Shown here: positions 9,054 to 17,640 of the stretch, piece by piece
Position numbering within the stretch: position 1 is the stretch's first letter
How the letters are laid out: the number at the start of each line of letters is the position of its first letter
DNA from: Prauserella salsuginis
GTDB taxonomy: Bacteria > Actinomycetota > Actinomycetes > Mycobacteriales > Pseudonocardiaceae
Assembly (NCBI RefSeq): GCF_024648885.1
Contig: NZ_JANBBF010000011.1
Location: forward strand, 496,001-560,000
Direction: 5' to 3'
DNA length: 64,000 nucleotides
The notes under the pieces: generated by a model
Databases searched by the model: none
What the model was told of the DNA's origin: nothing
What the model saw: only the letters and a program-made list of their open reading frames with translations
Program-made: the position numbers and the translations under genes

Positions 9054-9722
9054 TCAGTCCTTGACGGCCGGGTTCCGCGGGCGGTCCATGCGCACGACGA
9101 CGTCCGCGGTGTCGGTGGGGGAGACCTCGCGTTCGTACCGTTCGTAGGCCGGCAGCGCCCAGCGGCCGTCTGCGGGTGTGTTGCGGTTCAGCGCCGCCGG
9201 TGACAGCCACAGGTGGACGGAGAGGTCGAAGTCCAGTCCCCGGCCGAGCAGCAGTTCCCCGTCGACGAGCACGACCGCACCGCGGGACAGCGTCGCGCGC
9301 GGCAGCCGGTAGGCCCGGTCGGCCTCGGCGTCCCACAGTGCCGGCAGGACCTCGCCCGTGCCGCCGGGCCGCAGTGGGTCGAGCACCTCGCGGCGCAGTG
9401 CTCCCACGTCGAGCCAGTCCTCGTACCGCGTGTCGGGGTCGTGGCGGCCGCGTTCGAACCGCAGCGATGCCGGTCGCAGGAAGTCCCACGCGGACACGCG
9501 CAGCACCTCGCGTCCCGCGATACGCAGCGGGTCGACGAGTGCGTCGGCGAGCTCGGCCGGGTCGGTGGCGCCCGCCGCCCCGTCGAACGCGACGACCGGG
9601 TTTCGGTCGGCGGGCCAGGACCCGATCCGTTCGGCGAGTTCGGTCACGAGGCGATCGAACGAGATGGGCCGGAAACGCACGCCGGCGATCGTACGGACCA
9701 GGGCGCCGGCAGGTGTCGTCAT
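9054..9722 (-). CDS. Uridine kinase-like NTPase-fold protein with broken P-loop
   Basis: Resembles actinobacterial uridine kinase/phosphoribulokinase-type proteins over about 222 residues: a first beta strand NPVVAFDGAAG (res 41-51), RVSAWDFLRPA where kinases bind the nucleoside, and a Walker B-like GAVVLVDGELLL. The P-loop reads GAAGATDPAEL where GxxGAGKS/T is expected, so both the catalytic Lys and the Ser/Thr are missing. It may be a pseudoenzyme. ATG 9722 was preferred to a GTG 15 codons upstream (9767), which would run towards the tandem repeat array; neither has a good ribosome site. Function unknown. Confidence 0.72.
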   Translation of the reverse strand: MTTPAGALVRTIAGVRFRPISFDRLVTELAERIGSWPADRNPVVAFDGAAGATDPAELADALVDPLRIAGREVLRVSAWDFLRPASLRFERGRHDPDTRYEDWLDVGALRREVLDPLRPGGTGEVLPALWDAEADRAYRLPRATLSRGAVVLVDGELLLGRGLDFDLSVHLWLSPAALNRNTPADGRWALPAYERYEREVSPTDTADVVVRMDRPRNPAVKD

Positions 9723-9776
9723 GGCTGCGGTCGCCAGGTCGTGGAGGGCGGAGGGCGGGAGCAACACGGGCGCCGA

Positions 9777-9860
9777 ATGCGGAACACGCGTGTCCGGGCG
9801 CAGAACACGCGGTGCCGGGTGCAGGACACGCGGTGCCGAGTGCAGAACACGCGCGGTCGG
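9777..9860. repeat. Tandem array of four 21-bp units
   Basis: Four head-to-tail 21-bp units (9777-9797, 9798-9818, 9819-9839, 9840-9860) sharing the core GTGCAGAACACGCGGTGCCG with few changes. It sits between divergent genes. The same unit, inverted, is present four times at 49189-49272. Confidence 0.88.
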
Positions 9861-9908
9861 GGGTGGATTTCAGGGTCATCACCGAGGCCCGGCAGGGGTG
9901 CGGAGCCG

Positions 9909-9914
9909 TAATCT
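9909..9914 (+). promoter_or_regulatory. -10 hexamer of leaderless rhomboid promoter
   Basis: TAATCT ending 6 nt before GTG 9921; no Shine-Dalgarno between. Inferred. Confidence 0.5.
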
Positions 9915-9920
9915 GGACCC

Positions 9921-10592
9921 GTGAGTATGCAGCCCGTTCCCACGCCCGGTGCCGGTGAGGCCAAGCAGGCGCGCCCGCCCGTCAAGCGGATCCTGCCGCC
10001 GAAACCCCTCGCGGCCGGCATCGTCGCGGCGGCCTTCACCGTCGTGCTGTACGTGATCGAGCTGATCGACGTCATCCTGCCCGCGAGTCTCGACGACGGC
10101 GGCATCGTCGCGCGGTCGCTCGGCGGGCTCGACGGCATCGCGTGGGCCCCGCTGCTGCACGACGGCTGGGGGCATCTGCTGGCCAACACCGTGCCGGTGC
10201 TGGTCTTCGCGTTCCTCGCGATGGCGGGCGGCATCGGCCAGTGGGTGATGGTGACGGCGACGATCTGGCTGGTCGGCGGCGTCGGCGTGTGGCTGACTGC
10301 TCCGCCCGGCGTGATCACTGTCGGCGCGTCGGGACTCGCGTTCGGCTGGCTCGCGTTCCTGCTGGTGCGGGGCGTGTTCAACCGGAGCGTCGCGCAGCTC
10401 GCCGTCGCGGCGGTGCTGCTGGCGATCTGGGGCGGCATGCTGTGGGGCGTGTTGCCCGGCCAGGCCGGCATCTCCTGGCAGGGCCACCTGTTCGGCGCCC
10501 TCGGCGGCGTGCTGGCCGCCTGGCTGGGCGCGAAGGCGGACCGGGCGGCGAGCCGGAAGACGGCGGGCGGCGTCGGTCCGGCGGCGGGATAA
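9921..10592 (+). CDS. Rhomboid-family intramembrane serine protease
   Basis: Cleaves transmembrane segments within the bilayer. Seen in 223 residues: a 30-residue cytosolic lead, about six hydrophobic segments, [13 protein letters not shown] (the H-x2-3-N motif of TM2), the catalytic serine in [11 protein letters not shown], and the catalytic histidine in [12 protein letters not shown]. Both catalytic residues are present. The C-terminal tail is basic. 10 bp before murI. Syntenic with Rv1337. Substrates are unknown. Confidence 0.92.
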   Translation: MSMQPVPTPGAGEAKQARPPVKRILPPKPLAAGIVAAAFTVVLYVIELIDVILPASLDDGGIVARSLGGLDGIAWAPLLHDGWGHLLANTVPVLVFAFLAMAGGIGQWVMVTATIWLVGGVGVWLTAPPGVITVGASGLAFGWLAFLLVRGVFNRSVAQLAVAAVLLAIWGGMLWGVLPGQAGISWQGHLFGALGGVLAAWLGAKADRAASRKTAGGVGPAAG

Positions 10593-10595
10593 CCT
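10590..10595 (+). promoter_or_regulatory. -10 hexamer of leaderless murI promoter
   Basis: TAACCT overlaps the rhomboid stop codon and ends 7 nt before the GTG of murI, so murI may have its own promoter inside the operon. Confidence 0.4.
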
Positions 10596-10602
10596 TCAGT
10601 AC

Positions 10603-11385
10603 GTGAGCGCCCCGATCGGAATCTTCGACTCCGGCGTCGGCGGGCTGACCGTCGCCCGCGCCATCGCCGACCAGTTGCCCGCCGAGAGCCTGCGCTACGT
10701 CGGGGACACCGCGCACGCCCCGTACGGCCCGCTGCCCATCGCGCGCGCCCGTGAACTGGCGCTGCAGGCCCTGGACGGGCTCGTCGACGACGGGGTGAAG
10801 GCGCTGGTGATCGCCTGCAACACGGCTTCGTCGGCCTGTCTGCGGGACGCCCGCGAGCGCTACGACATCCCGGTCGTCGAGGTCGTGCTGCCGGCGGTGC
10901 GCCGCGCGGTCGCCACGACCCGCAACGGCCGCGTCGGCATGATCGGCACCGAGGGGACCGTCCGGTCACGCGCCTACGACGACGCGTTCGCCGCCGCCCA
11001 CGACGTGCGGCTGACCAGCGTGGCCTGCCCGCGGTTCGTCGACTTCGTCGAGCGGGGCGTCACGTCGGGACGGCAGGTGCTCGGGCTGGCGCAGGGGTAT
11101 CTCGAACCGCTCGCGCGCGACGGCGTCGACACGCTGATCCTCGGCTGCACGCACTATCCGTTGCTGACGGGCGTGCTGCAGCTGGCGATGGGTCCGGAGG
11201 TCACGCTCGTGTCCAGCGCCGAGGAGACGGCCAAGGACGTCGTGCGCGTGCTCACCGAACGCGACCTGCTGGCCGAGTCGGGGCAGGAGCCCCGGCACGT
11301 CTTCCACGCCACCGGCGATCAGGAACGGTTCACCCGGCTGGCCGGCCGGTTCATGGGGTTCGGCCCCGCGCTGACGGTCGCCTGA
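10603..11385 (+). CDS. murI: Glutamate racemase
   Basis: Makes D-glutamate for peptidoglycan. Seen in 260 residues: N-terminal [16 protein letters not shown], the first catalytic cysteine in [10 protein letters not shown], the second in [11 protein letters not shown], and [10 protein letters not shown] substrate residues. Both Cys and normal length show a functional enzyme. Follows rhomboid by 10 bp and precedes the Rv1339-like gene, as in Rv1337-Rv1339. Confidence 0.96.
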   Translation: MSAPIGIFDSGVGGLTVARAIADQLPAESLRYVGDTAHAPYGPLPIARARELALQALDGLVDDGVKALVIACNTASSACLRDARERYDIPVVEVVLPAVRRAVATTRNGRVGMIGTEGTVRSRAYDDAFAAAHDVRLTSVACPRFVDFVERGVTSGRQVLGLAQGYLEPLARDGVDTLILGCTHYPLLTGVLQLAMGPEVTLVSSAEETAKDVVRVLTERDLLAESGQEPRHVFHATGDQERFTRLAGRFMGFGPALTVA

Positions 11386-11482
11386 ACGGGGCGCGGCGCG
11401 CCCGTGCCGGCCGCCACCCGCGGCGTGCTCGCCGCCACGTAGTGCAGGCATCCGGCGATCCGGCTGTGGCAAGGTACGACCC

Positions 11483-12253
11483 GTGCGACTCTCGATCCTC
11501 GGTTGCTCGGGCAGCATTCCCGGGCCGAACAGCGCGGCATCCGGCTACGTCGTCGAGGCCGACGGTTTCGTGCTCGGTCTCGAACTGGGCAACGGCACCC
11601 TGGCGCAGCTGCAGGCCGTGCGGGATCCGTTCGACCTGGACGCACTGGTGCTGTCGCACCTGCACCCGGACCACTGCGCCGACGTGAGCGCACTGACGGT
11701 GCTGCGCCGCTACCACCCCGCGCCGCCGTACGACCCGGCACAGCGCCGCCTCCCGGTGCACGCGCCCGCGCAGGCGCCCGTGCGGCTGGCCAACGCGTTC
11801 GCCGCCGACGAGGACGAGCGCAGCGACGCGGACCTGTCGGACGTCTACGACTTCCACTCCCTGGAGGACGGCACGCGGAATCTCGGCCCGTTCGAGGTGG
11901 TGACCGTGCCGATGCACCATCCGACGCCCGCGTTCGGCGTCCGGTTGTCCCATGGTGGGCGCACGCTCGCCTACACGGGCGACACGGGGCCGTGCGACGA
12001 ACTGGACACGCTCGCGGACGGTGCCGACGTGCTGCTGGCGGAGGCGTCGTGGACCGACGCGCCGGATCGGCCGGCAGGGGTGCACCTGTCCGGCAGGCAG
12101 GCGGGCGAGCTGGCCGCGCGCGCCGGGGCCGGCAGGTTGCTGCTCACCCACATCGCACCGTGGACCGACGCCGCCGCCGTGCTCGCCGAGGCGCGGGCGG
12201 CGTTCGGCGGTGAGGTCGACGTGGTGACCCAGGGTGAGGTCTACGAGGTCTAG
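11483..12253 (+). CDS. Metallo-beta-lactamase-fold hydrolase, Rv1339-like (atypical cyclic-nucleotide phosphodiesterase)
   Basis: 256-residue MBL-fold enzyme. Seen: [20 protein letters not shown] at the N terminus, the metal motif [10 protein letters not shown], the second ligand region [12 protein letters not shown], the bridging Asp in [11 protein letters not shown], and a C-terminal HIAPWTD. The position between murI and rph and the sequence style match Rv1339, described as an atypical class II cAMP phosphodiesterase; RNase Z-like activity is the alternative. GTG 11483 probably leaderless: an AAGGTA-type -10 lies 6 nt upstream. Confidence 0.88.
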   Translation: MRLSILGCSGSIPGPNSAASGYVVEADGFVLGLELGNGTLAQLQAVRDPFDLDALVLSHLHPDHCADVSALTVLRRYHPAPPYDPAQRRLPVHAPAQAPVRLANAFAADEDERSDADLSDVYDFHSLEDGTRNLGPFEVVTVPMHHPTPAFGVRLSHGGRTLAYTGDTGPCDELDTLADGADVLLAEASWTDAPDRPAGVHLSGRQAGELAARAGAGRLLLTHIAPWTDAAAVLAEARAAFGGEVDVVTQGEVYEV

Positions 12254-12314
12254 CGCGGGCCGCGGATCTCAACCGGGGCGGCCCGTCGGGGCGAAACCGG
12301 GGTGGGCCGGGTTG

Positions 12315-12320
12315 TAGGGT
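12315..12320 (+). promoter_or_regulatory. -10 hexamer of leaderless rph promoter
   Basis: TAGGGT ending 7 nt before GTG 12328 with no ribosome site. Inferred from spacing. Confidence 0.5.
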
Positions 12321-12327
12321 CGGCCCC

Positions 12328-13110
12328 GTGGTGCGAAAAGACGGCAGGAACGACGACCAGCTCCGCGAGGTACGGATCACCCGCGGTTTTCAGCAGTGGC
12401 CCGCGGGGTCGGTGCTGATCGAGTTCGGCGACACGAAGGTGCTGTGCGCGGCGAGCGTCACCGAGGGCGTGCCGCGATGGCGGGCGGGATCCGGGCTCGG
12501 CTGGGTCACGGCCGAGTACGCGATGCTGCCGTCCGCGACACACGACCGCAGCAGCCGCGAGTCGGTGAAGGGCAAGATCGGCGGCCGTACCCATGAGATC
12601 AGCAGGCTCATCGGCCGGTCGTTGCGTTCGTGCATCGATCTGGCGGCGCTCGGCGAGAACACGATCCAGCTCGACTGCGACGTCATCCAGGCCGACGGTG
12701 GCACGCGCACGGCCGCGATCACCGGCGCTTACATCGCGCTGGCCGACGCCATCACGTGGCTCGACGCGGCGGGCAAGCTCGCCGATCCGAAACCGCTGTC
12801 GGCCACGGTGTCCGCGATCAGCGTCGGCGTGGTCGACGGGCGGGTGCGGCTCGACCTGCCCTACGAGGAGGACTCGCGGGCCGAGGTCGACATGAACGTC
12901 GTGGCCACGGACACGGGCACGCTCATCGAGGTTCAGGGCACCGGCGAGGGCGCCACCTTCACACGGTCCACATTGGACAAGATGCTGGATCTGGCGCAGG
13001 CCGGGTGTGCCGAGCTCGCGCGCAAGCAGTCGGAGGCGCTGGCCGAACCGTATCCCGGCACGCTGCCCGAACCCGCGCCCGCGGACAAGAAGTCGAAGGG
13101 CTCCAAGTGA
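12328..13110 (+). CDS. rph: Ribonuclease PH
   Basis: Phosphorolytic 3'-5' exoribonuclease trimming tRNA precursors. Seen in 260 residues: [19 protein letters not shown], the Arg-rich RNA site [30 protein letters not shown], and the phosphate/metal block [19 protein letters not shown]. Length matches the family plus a short Lys-rich tail. Overlaps rdgB by 4 bp (GTGA). Syntenic with Rv1340. Confidence 0.96.
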   Translation: MVRKDGRNDDQLREVRITRGFQQWPAGSVLIEFGDTKVLCAASVTEGVPRWRAGSGLGWVTAEYAMLPSATHDRSSRESVKGKIGGRTHEISRLIGRSLRSCIDLAALGENTIQLDCDVIQADGGTRTAAITGAYIALADAITWLDAAGKLADPKPLSATVSAISVGVVDGRVRLDLPYEEDSRAEVDMNVVATDTGTLIEVQGTGEGATFTRSTLDKMLDLAQAGCAELARKQSEALAEPYPGTLPEPAPADKKSKGSK

Positions 13111-13721
13111 CGACGCGGATCCTGCTCGCCACGCGGAACGCGGGAAAGCTCGACGAACTGCGGCGCATCGTCGTCAAGCGCGGCCTCGGTGACGTGCGGG
13201 TGCTCGGGCTGTCCGATGTGGAGGACTTCCCGGAGGCGCCGGAGACCGGTGCGACGTTCGAGGAGAACGCGGTCGCCAAGGCGCACGACGCGGCGAAGGC
13301 GACCGGGCTGCCGGCGATCGCCGACGATTCCGGCCTGAGCATCGATGCGCTGGGCGGCATGCCCGGCGTGCTGTCGGCCCGCTGGTCCGGGCGGCACGGC
13401 GACGACGAGGCGAACCTGCGGCTCGTGCTCGGCCAGCTGCAGGACGTGCCGGACGAGCGCAGGAGCGGTGGATTTGTGTCAGCGGCCGCGTTCGTCGTTC
13501 CCGACGGCAAGGAGATGGTGGTGCGCGGCGAGTGGCGCGGCACGATCATCCGCGAACCGCGCGGCACCAACGGTTTCGGCTACGACCCGATCTTCGTTCC
13601 GGACGGCGAGACACGGACGGCCGCCCAGCTCCAGCCGGCCGAGAAGGACGCCGCGTCGCACCGGGGCAAGGCGCTGCGCTCGCTGCTGCCGCACCTGCAG
13701 GAGTACGTCGAAGCCCTGTGA
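13107..13721 (+). CDS. rdgB: Non-canonical purine NTP pyrophosphatase (RdgB/HAM1)
   Basis: Removes dITP/XTP from the nucleotide pool. Seen in 204 residues: [17 protein letters not shown] (substrate/phosphate loop), [40 protein letters not shown] with the catalytic Asp, and [11 protein letters not shown]. The GTG start overlaps the rph stop, so the two are translationally coupled; the open frame continues far upstream inside rph but that is a shadow. Syntenic with Rv1341, the end of the conserved block. Confidence 0.95.
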   Translation: MTTRILLATRNAGKLDELRRIVVKRGLGDVRVLGLSDVEDFPEAPETGATFEENAVAKAHDAAKATGLPAIADDSGLSIDALGGMPGVLSARWSGRHGDDEANLRLVLGQLQDVPDERRSGGFVSAAAFVVPDGKEMVVRGEWRGTIIREPRGTNGFGYDPIFVPDGETRTAAQLQPAEKDAASHRGKALRSLLPHLQEYVEAL

Positions 13722-13730
13722 GCCACGTGG

Positions 13731-13773
13731 GCGCCGGCACCGACGCGGGCAACGCCGCGCCGGTGCCGGGCGC
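13731..13773. terminator. Hairpin between convergent rdgB and bcp
   Basis: GCGCCGGCACCG (13731-13742) pairs with CGGTGCCGGGCGC (13761-13773) with one bulge, and an inner CGCG/CGCG pair. It lies just after rdgB. No U-tract, so efficiency is uncertain. Confidence 0.5.
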
Positions 13774-13871
13774 GCTCCACCCGGAGTCGACCGGCGGGCC
13801 CGGGCCGTGATGCGGTCGCCGTCGAGGGGCCTTCCGCCGAGCCCGGCCACTCGCGGTTCGGCCGGGCGCGC

Positions 13872-14351
13872 TCAGCCGTCGAGTTTGAGTTCCTTGAGCA
13901 GGCGGGCCACGTGGCCCGTGGCGCGGACGTTGTACATCGCCTTGACGATCACGCCGTCACCGTCGATCACGAACGTCGAGCGGATCACGCCCTGCACGAT
14001 CTTGCCGTAGTTCTTCTTCTCGCCGTATGCGCCGTACGCGGTGAGCACCGTCTTGTCGGGGTCCGACAGCAGCGGGAACGGCAGCCCCTCGTTCTCGGCG
14101 AAGGTGGCGAGCTTGCCCGGCTTGTCCGGCGAGATGCCCAATACCTGGTAACCGGAGTCGCCGAGCAGGGCCAGGTTGTCGCGGAAGTCGCACGCCTGCG
14201 TGGTGCAGCCCGGCGTGCTCGCGCGCGGGTAGAAGTACACGACGACGGGGCCGCCGCGGAAGCTCGCGAGGGAGACGTCGTTTCCCTCGCTGTCGGGCAG
14301 GGTGAAATCGGGTGCCTTGTCGCCGGGTTCCAGTCTCGTCTGCTCGGTCAT
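13872..14351 (-). CDS. bcp: Thioredoxin-dependent peroxiredoxin (BCP type)
   Basis: Reduces organic and hydrogen peroxides with thioredoxin. Seen in 159 residues: KAPDFTLPDSEGNDVSL, then YFYPRASTPGCTTQACDFRD, which holds the peroxidatic Cys and, five residues on, the resolving Cys of the 2-Cys BCP class; the Arg at VIRSTFVIDGDG is also present. The start at 14351 is preceded by a TACGCT -10 hexamer at 6 nt, favouring a leaderless start over upstream codons. Convergent with rdgB. Confidence 0.94.
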   Translation of the reverse strand: MTEQTRLEPGDKAPDFTLPDSEGNDVSLASFRGGPVVVYFYPRASTPGCTTQACDFRDNLALLGDSGYQVLGISPDKPGKLATFAENEGLPFPLLSDPDKTVLTAYGAYGEKKNYGKIVQGVIRSTFVIDGDGVIVKAMYNVRATGHVARLLKELKLDG

Positions 14352-14357
14352 GCTCGC

Positions 14358-14363
14358 AGCGTA
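14358..14363 (-). promoter_or_regulatory. -10 hexamer of leaderless bcp promoter
   Basis: Minus-strand TACGCT, 6 nt before ATG 14351. Confidence 0.42.
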
Positions 14364-14392
14364 TCCGGAGTGGGCGCGGGCGTGGCCGGGCG

Positions 14393-14947
14393 TCACACCT
14401 GACCGTGGTAGATCGCCTCGTCCGCCCCGGACGTGTCCGGGCACACGGTGAGTTCGAGGGACCCGCGGTGGGCGGGCACGGCGAAGGCGTAGGGCAGTTC
14501 GATGCGGTCACCGGCGGGCAGGTCGCGTTCGGCGTCGACGATGCCGGTGTAGCCCTGCGTGGGGTCGACGACCTGCGGGGTGCGTTCGTCGCCGGAGGTT
14601 GCGCGCACGGACAGTTGCGAGAGCCGGTAGGCCTTGTCCGTCTCGTTGCGCACCGTGAGCGTGAACGCTGCGGCCCGGTCCGCGTCGGGGAAGGCCGAGT
14701 CGCTGGGGGTGAACGTTTTCGGTTCGGACACGTTGACGATCAGGCCGGAGCCGAATCGGTAGTCGCCGCCGAACAGCACGGCCGGCCGGGCGGGCGTCTC
14801 GTGGGCGCTCGTCTGGGAGGCGGCTGCCCGGCTGGTGGTGCCGGGGGGAACGGCTGCGCCGCCCTCGGGAGCCGTGGGCTCGGCACCGCAGCCGGTGAGC
14901 GCCAGGAGGAGCGCGCAGACGGCCAGTGCCGGCCTGCCCTTTCGCAC
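14393..14947 (-). CDS. Lipoprotein, DUF4352-like
   Basis: 184-residue exported lipoprotein. Seen: basic start MRKGRP, hydrophobic ALAVCALLLALTG and lipobox LTGC with lipidation at Cys20, a Pro/Ala/Ser-rich linker to about residue 55, then a beta-rich domain (YRFGSGLIVNVSEPKTFTPS, FTLTVRNETDKAYRLSQLSV) of the kind found in DUF4352/immunoglobulin-like lipoproteins. GTG start. No enzymatic motif. Function unknown; probably a cell-envelope binding protein. Confidence 0.8.
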   Translation of the reverse strand: MRKGRPALAVCALLLALTGCGAEPTAPEGGAAVPPGTTSRAAASQTSAHETPARPAVLFGGDYRFGSGLIVNVSEPKTFTPSDSAFPDADRAAAFTLTVRNETDKAYRLSQLSVRATSGDERTPQVVDPTQGYTGIVDAERDLPAGDRIELPYAFAVPAHRGSLELTVCPDTSGADEAIYHGQV

Positions 14948-15263
14948 TGCTGTCGCTCCTGTTCCGCCTGCCGGTGTCCCGCACCGCCGGCCTGTCGTCG
15001 CTGCGGGCTGCCGCAGGCCTCACCGGCCTGTGCGGTGTCCGCACCGGGCGCCGGGTGACGCCCGGGACCACTGTGCGTGCGCCTGGCAGGTGGTGCCACC
15101 CGCACGGCGCGGTTGAGGCGTTCCTGGTTCTGGGCTGTGTCCTGCCCGTGATCCGCGAATGTCGTGGGTCACACGGTCGGGTACCGCCGAATGGTGCAGC
15201 CCGGTGCGTTGCCGCGTCGGGCATCGGGACTGCTCCGGGAGCACGGCGCGGCTGCGACGCCTG
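14948..15263. other. Non-coding stretch, nothing recognised
   Basis: 316 bp upstream of the lipoprotein gene and after a small membrane protein gene. Read on both strands: no convincing ORF, tRNA or strong hairpin. It must hold the promoter of the lipoprotein gene. Confidence 0.5.
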
Positions 15264-15440
15264 TCAGAGCGCGAAGGCGAACAGGAGGATGAACACGGCG
15301 ACCGTCACCAGCCACGCGACGATGAGCCAGCCCCAGTCGCGCCACGGGTCGACGACGCGGTTGTCCTCGCCGGGTACGTACACGCCGCGCAGTTCGAACC
15401 AGTCGGCGAGACGTCCCGGCCAGCTGAGCGGGTTCCGCAC
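15264..15440 (-). CDS. Small single-span membrane protein
   Basis: 58-residue protein: a soluble N-terminal half with ADWFELRGVYVPGEDNRVVD, then DWGWLIVAWLVTVAVFILLF as one transmembrane helix at the C terminus. The GTG at 15440 has a near-perfect site, GGAGGTGA, 7 nt upstream, which is the main evidence that this short gene is real and that longer frames upstream are not used. No family recognised. Confidence 0.68.
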   Translation of the reverse strand: MRNPLSWPGRLADWFELRGVYVPGEDNRVVDPWRDWGWLIVAWLVTVAVFILLFAFAL

Positions 15441-15609
15441 GGGAAGGTCACCTCCTGTCCTGTCGACGACGGTGTCGTGACCGTACTGCACGCACGTGGC
15501 CGCCGGGCACCGCCGCGGGTGTTCGCATCGCGCCCGCGGCGGCACCCGGCCGGGCCCGGTCCGCCCGGCGCGGCGGTCCAATGCTCCTGGCCCGGCTTCT
15601 TCCGTCCTC

Positions 15610-16035
15610 TCAGGTCGTGGTCGCGGGCTGCTTCCCCGGTTCCGGCCTGTCCGCGAGTTTCAGCCACACGAGGCCGACGATGATCACGGCGAGCCAGCCG
15701 GCCTTCGCGAGGGTCAGGCTCTCGTCGAAGAAGACCGGCCCCAGCGCCGCCGCTCCCACGGCACCGGTGCCCGCCCACACGGCGTAGCCGATGCCGACGT
15801 CGATCGTGCGCAGGGCGTGGCTGAGTGCGAACAGGGTCAGCAGGAAGAAGACGACGGCGACGGCCGACCAGGACGGCACGGTGAATCCTTCACTGCCGCC
15901 GACGGCGAGCGCGTAGCCGACCTCGAACGCACCCGCGAGCAGGAGGACGAGCCAGGCCCGGCCTCGCCGGTTGACCGGCGCCGCCGCAGTCGGTGCGGTG
16001 GGGTGGGGAGCGGCGGAATCAGGGGTGGAGGTCAT
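15610..16035 (-). CDS. SMR-family exporter subunit (larger partner)
   Basis: Small multidrug resistance protein, 141 residues: a 25-residue disordered Ala/Pro/Thr lead, then four transmembrane helices. The membrane-embedded Glu is in LAGAFEVGYALAVG, and the GIGYAVWAGTGAVGAA motif of TM3 and GPVFFDESLTLAKAGW of TM4 are typical. With the gene just upstream it forms a paired, heterodimeric SMR. The cargo is unknown: guanidinium-like or quaternary cations are the family's usual substrates. Last gene of the MerR-linked operon. Confidence 0.9.
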   Translation of the reverse strand: MTSTPDSAAPHPTAPTAAAPVNRRGRAWLVLLLAGAFEVGYALAVGGSEGFTVPSWSAVAVVFFLLTLFALSHALRTIDVGIGYAVWAGTGAVGAAALGPVFFDESLTLAKAGWLAVIIVGLVWLKLADRPEPGKQPATTT

Positions 16036-16097
16036 GGTGGTTCCCTTCTCGAATGGCGGGCCTGGAGTGCGGGCCCGGTTAGTGGTCGGTGCCGGCG

Positions 16098-16418
16098 TCA
16101 GACGGCGCCGCTGAGTTGAAGGCCGGCGACGCCGACGATGACGACGGCGATGCCCAGCAGCTTGCGGCCGCGCAGTGACTGTCCGAAAAGGATTGCTCCG
16201 AGGACGACGATGCCGACGCCCGCGGCCGACGTCCAGATCGCGTAGCCGACGCCGACGTCGAACGTGAGCAGCGCGAGGCTCAGGAAGTACGTGGCGATGC
16301 CACCGCTGAGCAGCGTCGCCGCGGTCCAGCCCGGGCGGGTGAAGCCGTGTGCCTGACTCGCCGAGAGGGCCACGGCGATCTCGAAGACGATGGCGACGGC
16401 GAGAAACAGCCAGTTCAT
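16098..16418 (-). CDS. SMR-family exporter subunit (smaller partner)
   Basis: 106 residues, four transmembrane helices. Essential Glu in AIVFEIAVALSAS; GVGYAIWTSAAGVG in TM3. Close in size to EmrE. Paired SMR genes of unequal type next to each other usually encode an antiparallel heterodimer. 62 bp before the partner gene and 24 bp after the deaminase gene. No ykkC-type riboswitch was recognised upstream. Confidence 0.92.
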   Translation of the reverse strand: MNWLFLAVAIVFEIAVALSASQAHGFTRPGWTAATLLSGGIATYFLSLALLTFDVGVGYAIWTSAAGVGIVVLGAILFGQSLRGRKLLGIAVVIVGVAGLQLSGAV

Positions 16419-16442
16419 GATGGTTCCTTCGATCGGGGCGGT

Positions 16443-16925
16443 TCAGTGGTCGGTTCGATGGAGCGCGCGGTAGCGGGCGAACGGCGCGAGCGAGCCCGCC
16501 ACGAGGAGGGGCCGTGCGGTTCTCGCCAGCGGCAGGCGGTCGGTGCCCGCCGCGGCGTAGCCGTCGCGGTAGTCGAAACCCCACGCGGCGGCGGTCTCGG
16601 CGGCGACGGCGAAGCGCACCGCGGCGATGCCGCGCTCGGCGGCGACGTCGTAGCAGAGAGCGCACGGTTCGCCCGTCGCCAGCAACGTCGCGCCCGCGAC
16701 GGGAGGGCCGTCGGGGGTGGCCATCGCCGTGCGGATCGCGACGATCTCGGCGTGCGCGGTCGGATCCGCGGTCTCCCGGACCCGGTTGACGCCCGCGGCC
16801 GAGATGCGACCGTCGTCGGCGACGAGGACGCCGACGAACGGCAGGCCGCCCGCATCGACGTGCCGCGTGCCGAACTCCACCGCGCGCTCCATGGCGGCGT
16901 ACAGCACCGCCGGATCGGCACTCAT
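16443..16925 (-). CDS. Nucleoside/base deaminase of the CDA superfamily
   Basis: 160-residue zinc deaminase of the cytidine deaminase-like fold. Seen: zinc ligand and catalytic Glu in DPTAHAEIVAIR (HAE) and the two Cys ligands in GEPCALCYDVA (PCxxC), all intact. Substrate unknown: guanine or cytosine-like bases are likely from the family. The ATG overlaps the stop of the DsbA-like gene (ATGA), so it is translated with it, and two SMR exporter genes follow. The grouping suggests processing and export of a nitrogenous compound, which is inference. Confidence 0.88.
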   Translation of the reverse strand: MSADPAVLYAAMERAVEFGTRHVDAGGLPFVGVLVADDGRISAAGVNRVRETADPTAHAEIVAIRTAMATPDGPPVAGATLLATGEPCALCYDVAAERGIAAVRFAVAAETAAAWGFDYRDGYAAAGTDRLPLARTARPLLVAGSLAPFARYRALHRTDH

Positions 16926-17518
16926 GCGGCGACCACCTCGTCGAATGCCCGGTGGAGCGCGTTCTCGGTGACGACGCCTTCGAGGCGGCGCCCGCCGACG
17001 AACACCGTGGGCACGACCGTGATGCCGAGTCGTTCCGCCTCGGCGAGCGCGTCCCGGTGGCGCCGGGCGTAGGAGGGGTCGTCGAGTGCCGCGGTGAACC
17101 CGGCCGGGTCGAGGCCCACGTCCTGTGCCAGCCGGACCAGGACGCCGCGGTCGCCGATGTCGAGGTCGTCCCGGAAGAACGCCGTCAGCACCCGCCGGTG
17201 GTAGGCGTTCGCAACGCCGCGGTCCGAGGCGTAGCGGAAGCCGCGGAACGCGAGTTCGGTGCGGGGCTGCGGCGAGACGGTCGGCAGCGCCATGGGCACA
17301 CCGAGCCTGCGTGCCATCGGATACACGGTGCTGGTCCACACGCCCGGCAGGTACGGGTCCTCCGGGCGCAGCGTCCGAGCCGGATAGGGGCGCAGTTCGT
17401 GCGGATGATGCTCGATCTCGACGTCGGTCCGGCCCGCGGCGGCGCGCGCCACCAGCTCGTCGGTGATGAGGCAGAACGGGCAGACGTAGTCGGACCAGAT
17501 GTGGACGTGGACGGTCAC
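16922..17518 (-). CDS. DsbA-family (FrnE-like) thiol oxidoreductase
   Basis: 198-residue cytoplasmic DsbA-fold protein without a signal peptide. Seen: IWSDYVCPFCLITDEL with the CPFC redox pair near residue 12, the helical insertion GVWTSTVYPMARRLG, and the cis-Pro loop GITVVPTVFVGGRRLEGV. GTG 17518 has GGAGG 7 nt upstream. FrnE-like proteins act as redox or isomerase enzymes. First gene of the operon, divergent from the MerR regulator. Confidence 0.9.
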   Translation of the reverse strand: MTVHVHIWSDYVCPFCLITDELVARAAAGRTDVEIEHHPHELRPYPARTLRPEDPYLPGVWTSTVYPMARRLGVPMALPTVSPQPRTELAFRGFRYASDRGVANAYHRRVLTAFFRDDLDIGDRGVLVRLAQDVGLDPAGFTAALDDPSYARRHRDALAEAERLGITVVPTVFVGGRRLEGVVTENALHRAFDEVVAA

Positions 17519-17580
17519 GGACAACCTCCGATGTCGTGTCGTCACCACCCGTGGTGGTGGGGGCGAACCGATCGTGGAAG

Positions 17581-17596
17581 TTGACACCGGTGTGAA
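17581..17596. promoter_or_regulatory. Candidate MerR operator
   Basis: TTGACACCGGTGTGAA: a perfect ACACCGGTGT palindrome, near-symmetric to 16 bp, also containing a TTGACA -35 box on the plus strand. It lies in the 122-bp gap between the divergent DsbA-like and MerR genes, where a MerR-type site is expected. Confidence 0.6.
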
Positions 17597-17640
17597 GTGC
17601 AAGACTGGGTTGCAGACGGCGGCCGTTACCGGGAGGTGTC

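Noticed and set aside
9777-9860. CRISPR array
   Set aside because: Units are head to tail without spacers and only 21 bp; no cas genes nearby.
14948-15263. tRNA or small RNA gene
   Set aside because: No cloverleaf can be drawn and no TTCGANNC T-loop was found in a stem context.
16036-16440. ykkC/guanidine riboswitch before the SMR genes
   Set aside because: Gaps between the genes are only 24-62 bp and no riboswitch core motif was found.
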